This document shows positions 63,526 through 64,000 of a DNA stretch of 64,000 nt, piece by piece. The stretch spans positions 23,676,562 to 23,740,561 of the forward strand of contig OX388347.1 in NCBI GenBank assembly GCA_947579665.1, written 5' to 3'. Positions within the stretch are counted from its first letter, which is position 1. Every line of letters starts with the position of its first letter. The DNA is from Sympetrum striolatum. Lineage: Eukaryota > Arthropoda > Insecta > Odonata > Libellulidae. A program made the translations under genes and the position numbers. The notes under the pieces are model-generated. The model made no database searches, was not told the DNA's origin, and saw only the letters and a program-made list of their open reading frames with translations.

Positions 63526-64000
63526 GGGACCGTCGGCACAAGAGAAACAGGAAGGAGAGAATAAGAACGGAAAAGACTGTAAACGGACAGAAAGAAGAAG
63601 GGAAGATGATCAGTGAGGCATTGAAGGTCGGAAAGGCGACGACGAAGGGGCGGGGGGGTGGAAATTGGACGTCTGCGGGTTGGGGGCGGCGGTAGTGGGT
63701 GGGGAGGCGTGGGAGGAAGGGCGACGCGAAGGTGCTACACCCCACAGACGTCAACGACCGTCCCCAAAGGGGATTCGAACCGATGGCCTGCCGAGAAAGA
63801 TCATCCTGCCACGGAAGAATGGAGAGCGGGACGTGCTCCGGAGAGGATGAGGGGTGTGAGAGAAATAAAACGGGAGGATGAGAGTGCCACCTCACGCAAC
63901 CGTGACGTTCACGTGACGAAAGGATTAATGGAACCCACGCCCTTCAAACGCTGTGGGGCTGCTGCGCCCGCTACTCCCCCTTCTTTCGAAGAACATTGCT
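63526..64000. other. GC-rich, purine-skewed patch at the right edge
   Basis: Plus-strand purine-rich from 63540 to 63720 with G-runs that satisfy a G-quadruplex pattern (63647-63713). A 129-codon minus frame (63506-63895) starts at an ATG and is Pro/Ser/Phe-rich, as expected from the skew. Near 63902-63918 TGACGT and CACGTG overlap in GTGACGTTCACGTGACG, resembling CRE and E-box sites, but such short sites are not evidence of a promoter by themselves. Confidence 0.4.
63764..63813 (-). repeat. tRNA-like SINE remnant with an intact B box
   Basis: The minus strand has GGTTCGAATCC (63771-63781), a perfect B-box consensus, and TGGCAGGATGA (63801-63811), an 8-of-11 A-box match, only 19 bases upstream. 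Downstream CCCC and GGGG around TTT form a short stem. The spacing is shorter than in tRNAs and no cloverleaf closes, so a SINE remnant with a small deletion is more likely than a tRNA gene. Confidence 0.4.

Noticed and set aside
63764..63813. True tRNA gene
   Set aside because: The B box is perfect, but box spacing is too short and no acceptor or anticodon stem closes.
1..64000. CRISPR array, bacterial operons or phage genes
   Set aside because: No evenly spaced direct repeats, no closely packed coding genes with ribosome binding sites, and the composition is eukaryotic.
1..64000. Known insect microRNA precursors
   Set aside because: Looked by eye for let-7, bantam, miR-9, miR-10, miR-124, miR-184 and a few other mature sequences; only short partial matches, none with a suitable hairpin.

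Overview
The window looks like ordinary nuclear DNA from an arthropod, most likely an insect. It is AT-rich by eye, has no operon-like gene packing or recognisable prokaryotic gene, and no long conserved reading frame. It does carry the 3' end of a non-LTR retrotransposon of a type common in insects, inverted-repeat elements that resemble miniature DNA transposons, several tRNA-like (SINE-type) promoter remnants, and AT-rich sequence interrupted every few kilobases by short GC-rich patches. The clade assignment is inferred from these elements and from composition; nothing here identifies a species.

Layout. Positions 1-180 hold an open frame that enters from the left edge. A GC-rich patch with a strong G-quadruplex motif lies at 1480-2660, and another at 5490-6050 contains the best plus-strand exon-like segment (5859-5982). 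From 6 to 41 kb the sequence is mostly AT-rich and without recognisable genes. It is punctuated by GC-rich patches near 9.3, 10.4, 13.2-13.7, 14.4-14.9, 15.5, 18.0-18.5, 20.6-21.0, 23.7-23.9, 28.1-28.4, 29.5-29.8, 30.5-30.8, 31.7-31.9, 33.0-33.4, 36.9-37.3 and 38.0-38.5 kb. A 149-bp foldback element sits at 10966-11114, and a perfect 22-bp-arm hairpin at 28945-29000.

The one unambiguous protein-level match is at 41211-41853 on the minus strand. It is a 5'-truncated, frameshifted non-LTR retrotransposon carrying the last part of its reverse transcriptase ORF, a 3' UTR, a TTA-repeat tail and a candidate degraded target-site duplication. The best host-exon candidate is 44592-44742 on the minus strand (151 nt, 50 codons, AG/GT boundaries); its protein was not recognised. 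Further GC-rich patches occur at 42.7-43.2, 46.2-47.2, 50.0-50.5, 51.7-52.1, 53.2-54.1, 54.8-55.5, 57.2-57.7, 58.5-59.0, 59.5-60.0 and 63.5-64.0 kb. A probable decayed transposase N-terminus lies at 61394-61530.

No set of genes working together can be supported. Most open frames of 60-230 codons fall in patches where one strand is strongly pyrimidine-rich, which removes stop codons and produces Phe/Leu/Ser/Pro-rich translations; they are best read as composition artefacts. The window may be intergenic or lie largely within long introns. I did not see an undescribed biological system; the structures most worth checking are the two foldback elements, the exon at 44.6 kb and the strand-polarised GC-rich patches.
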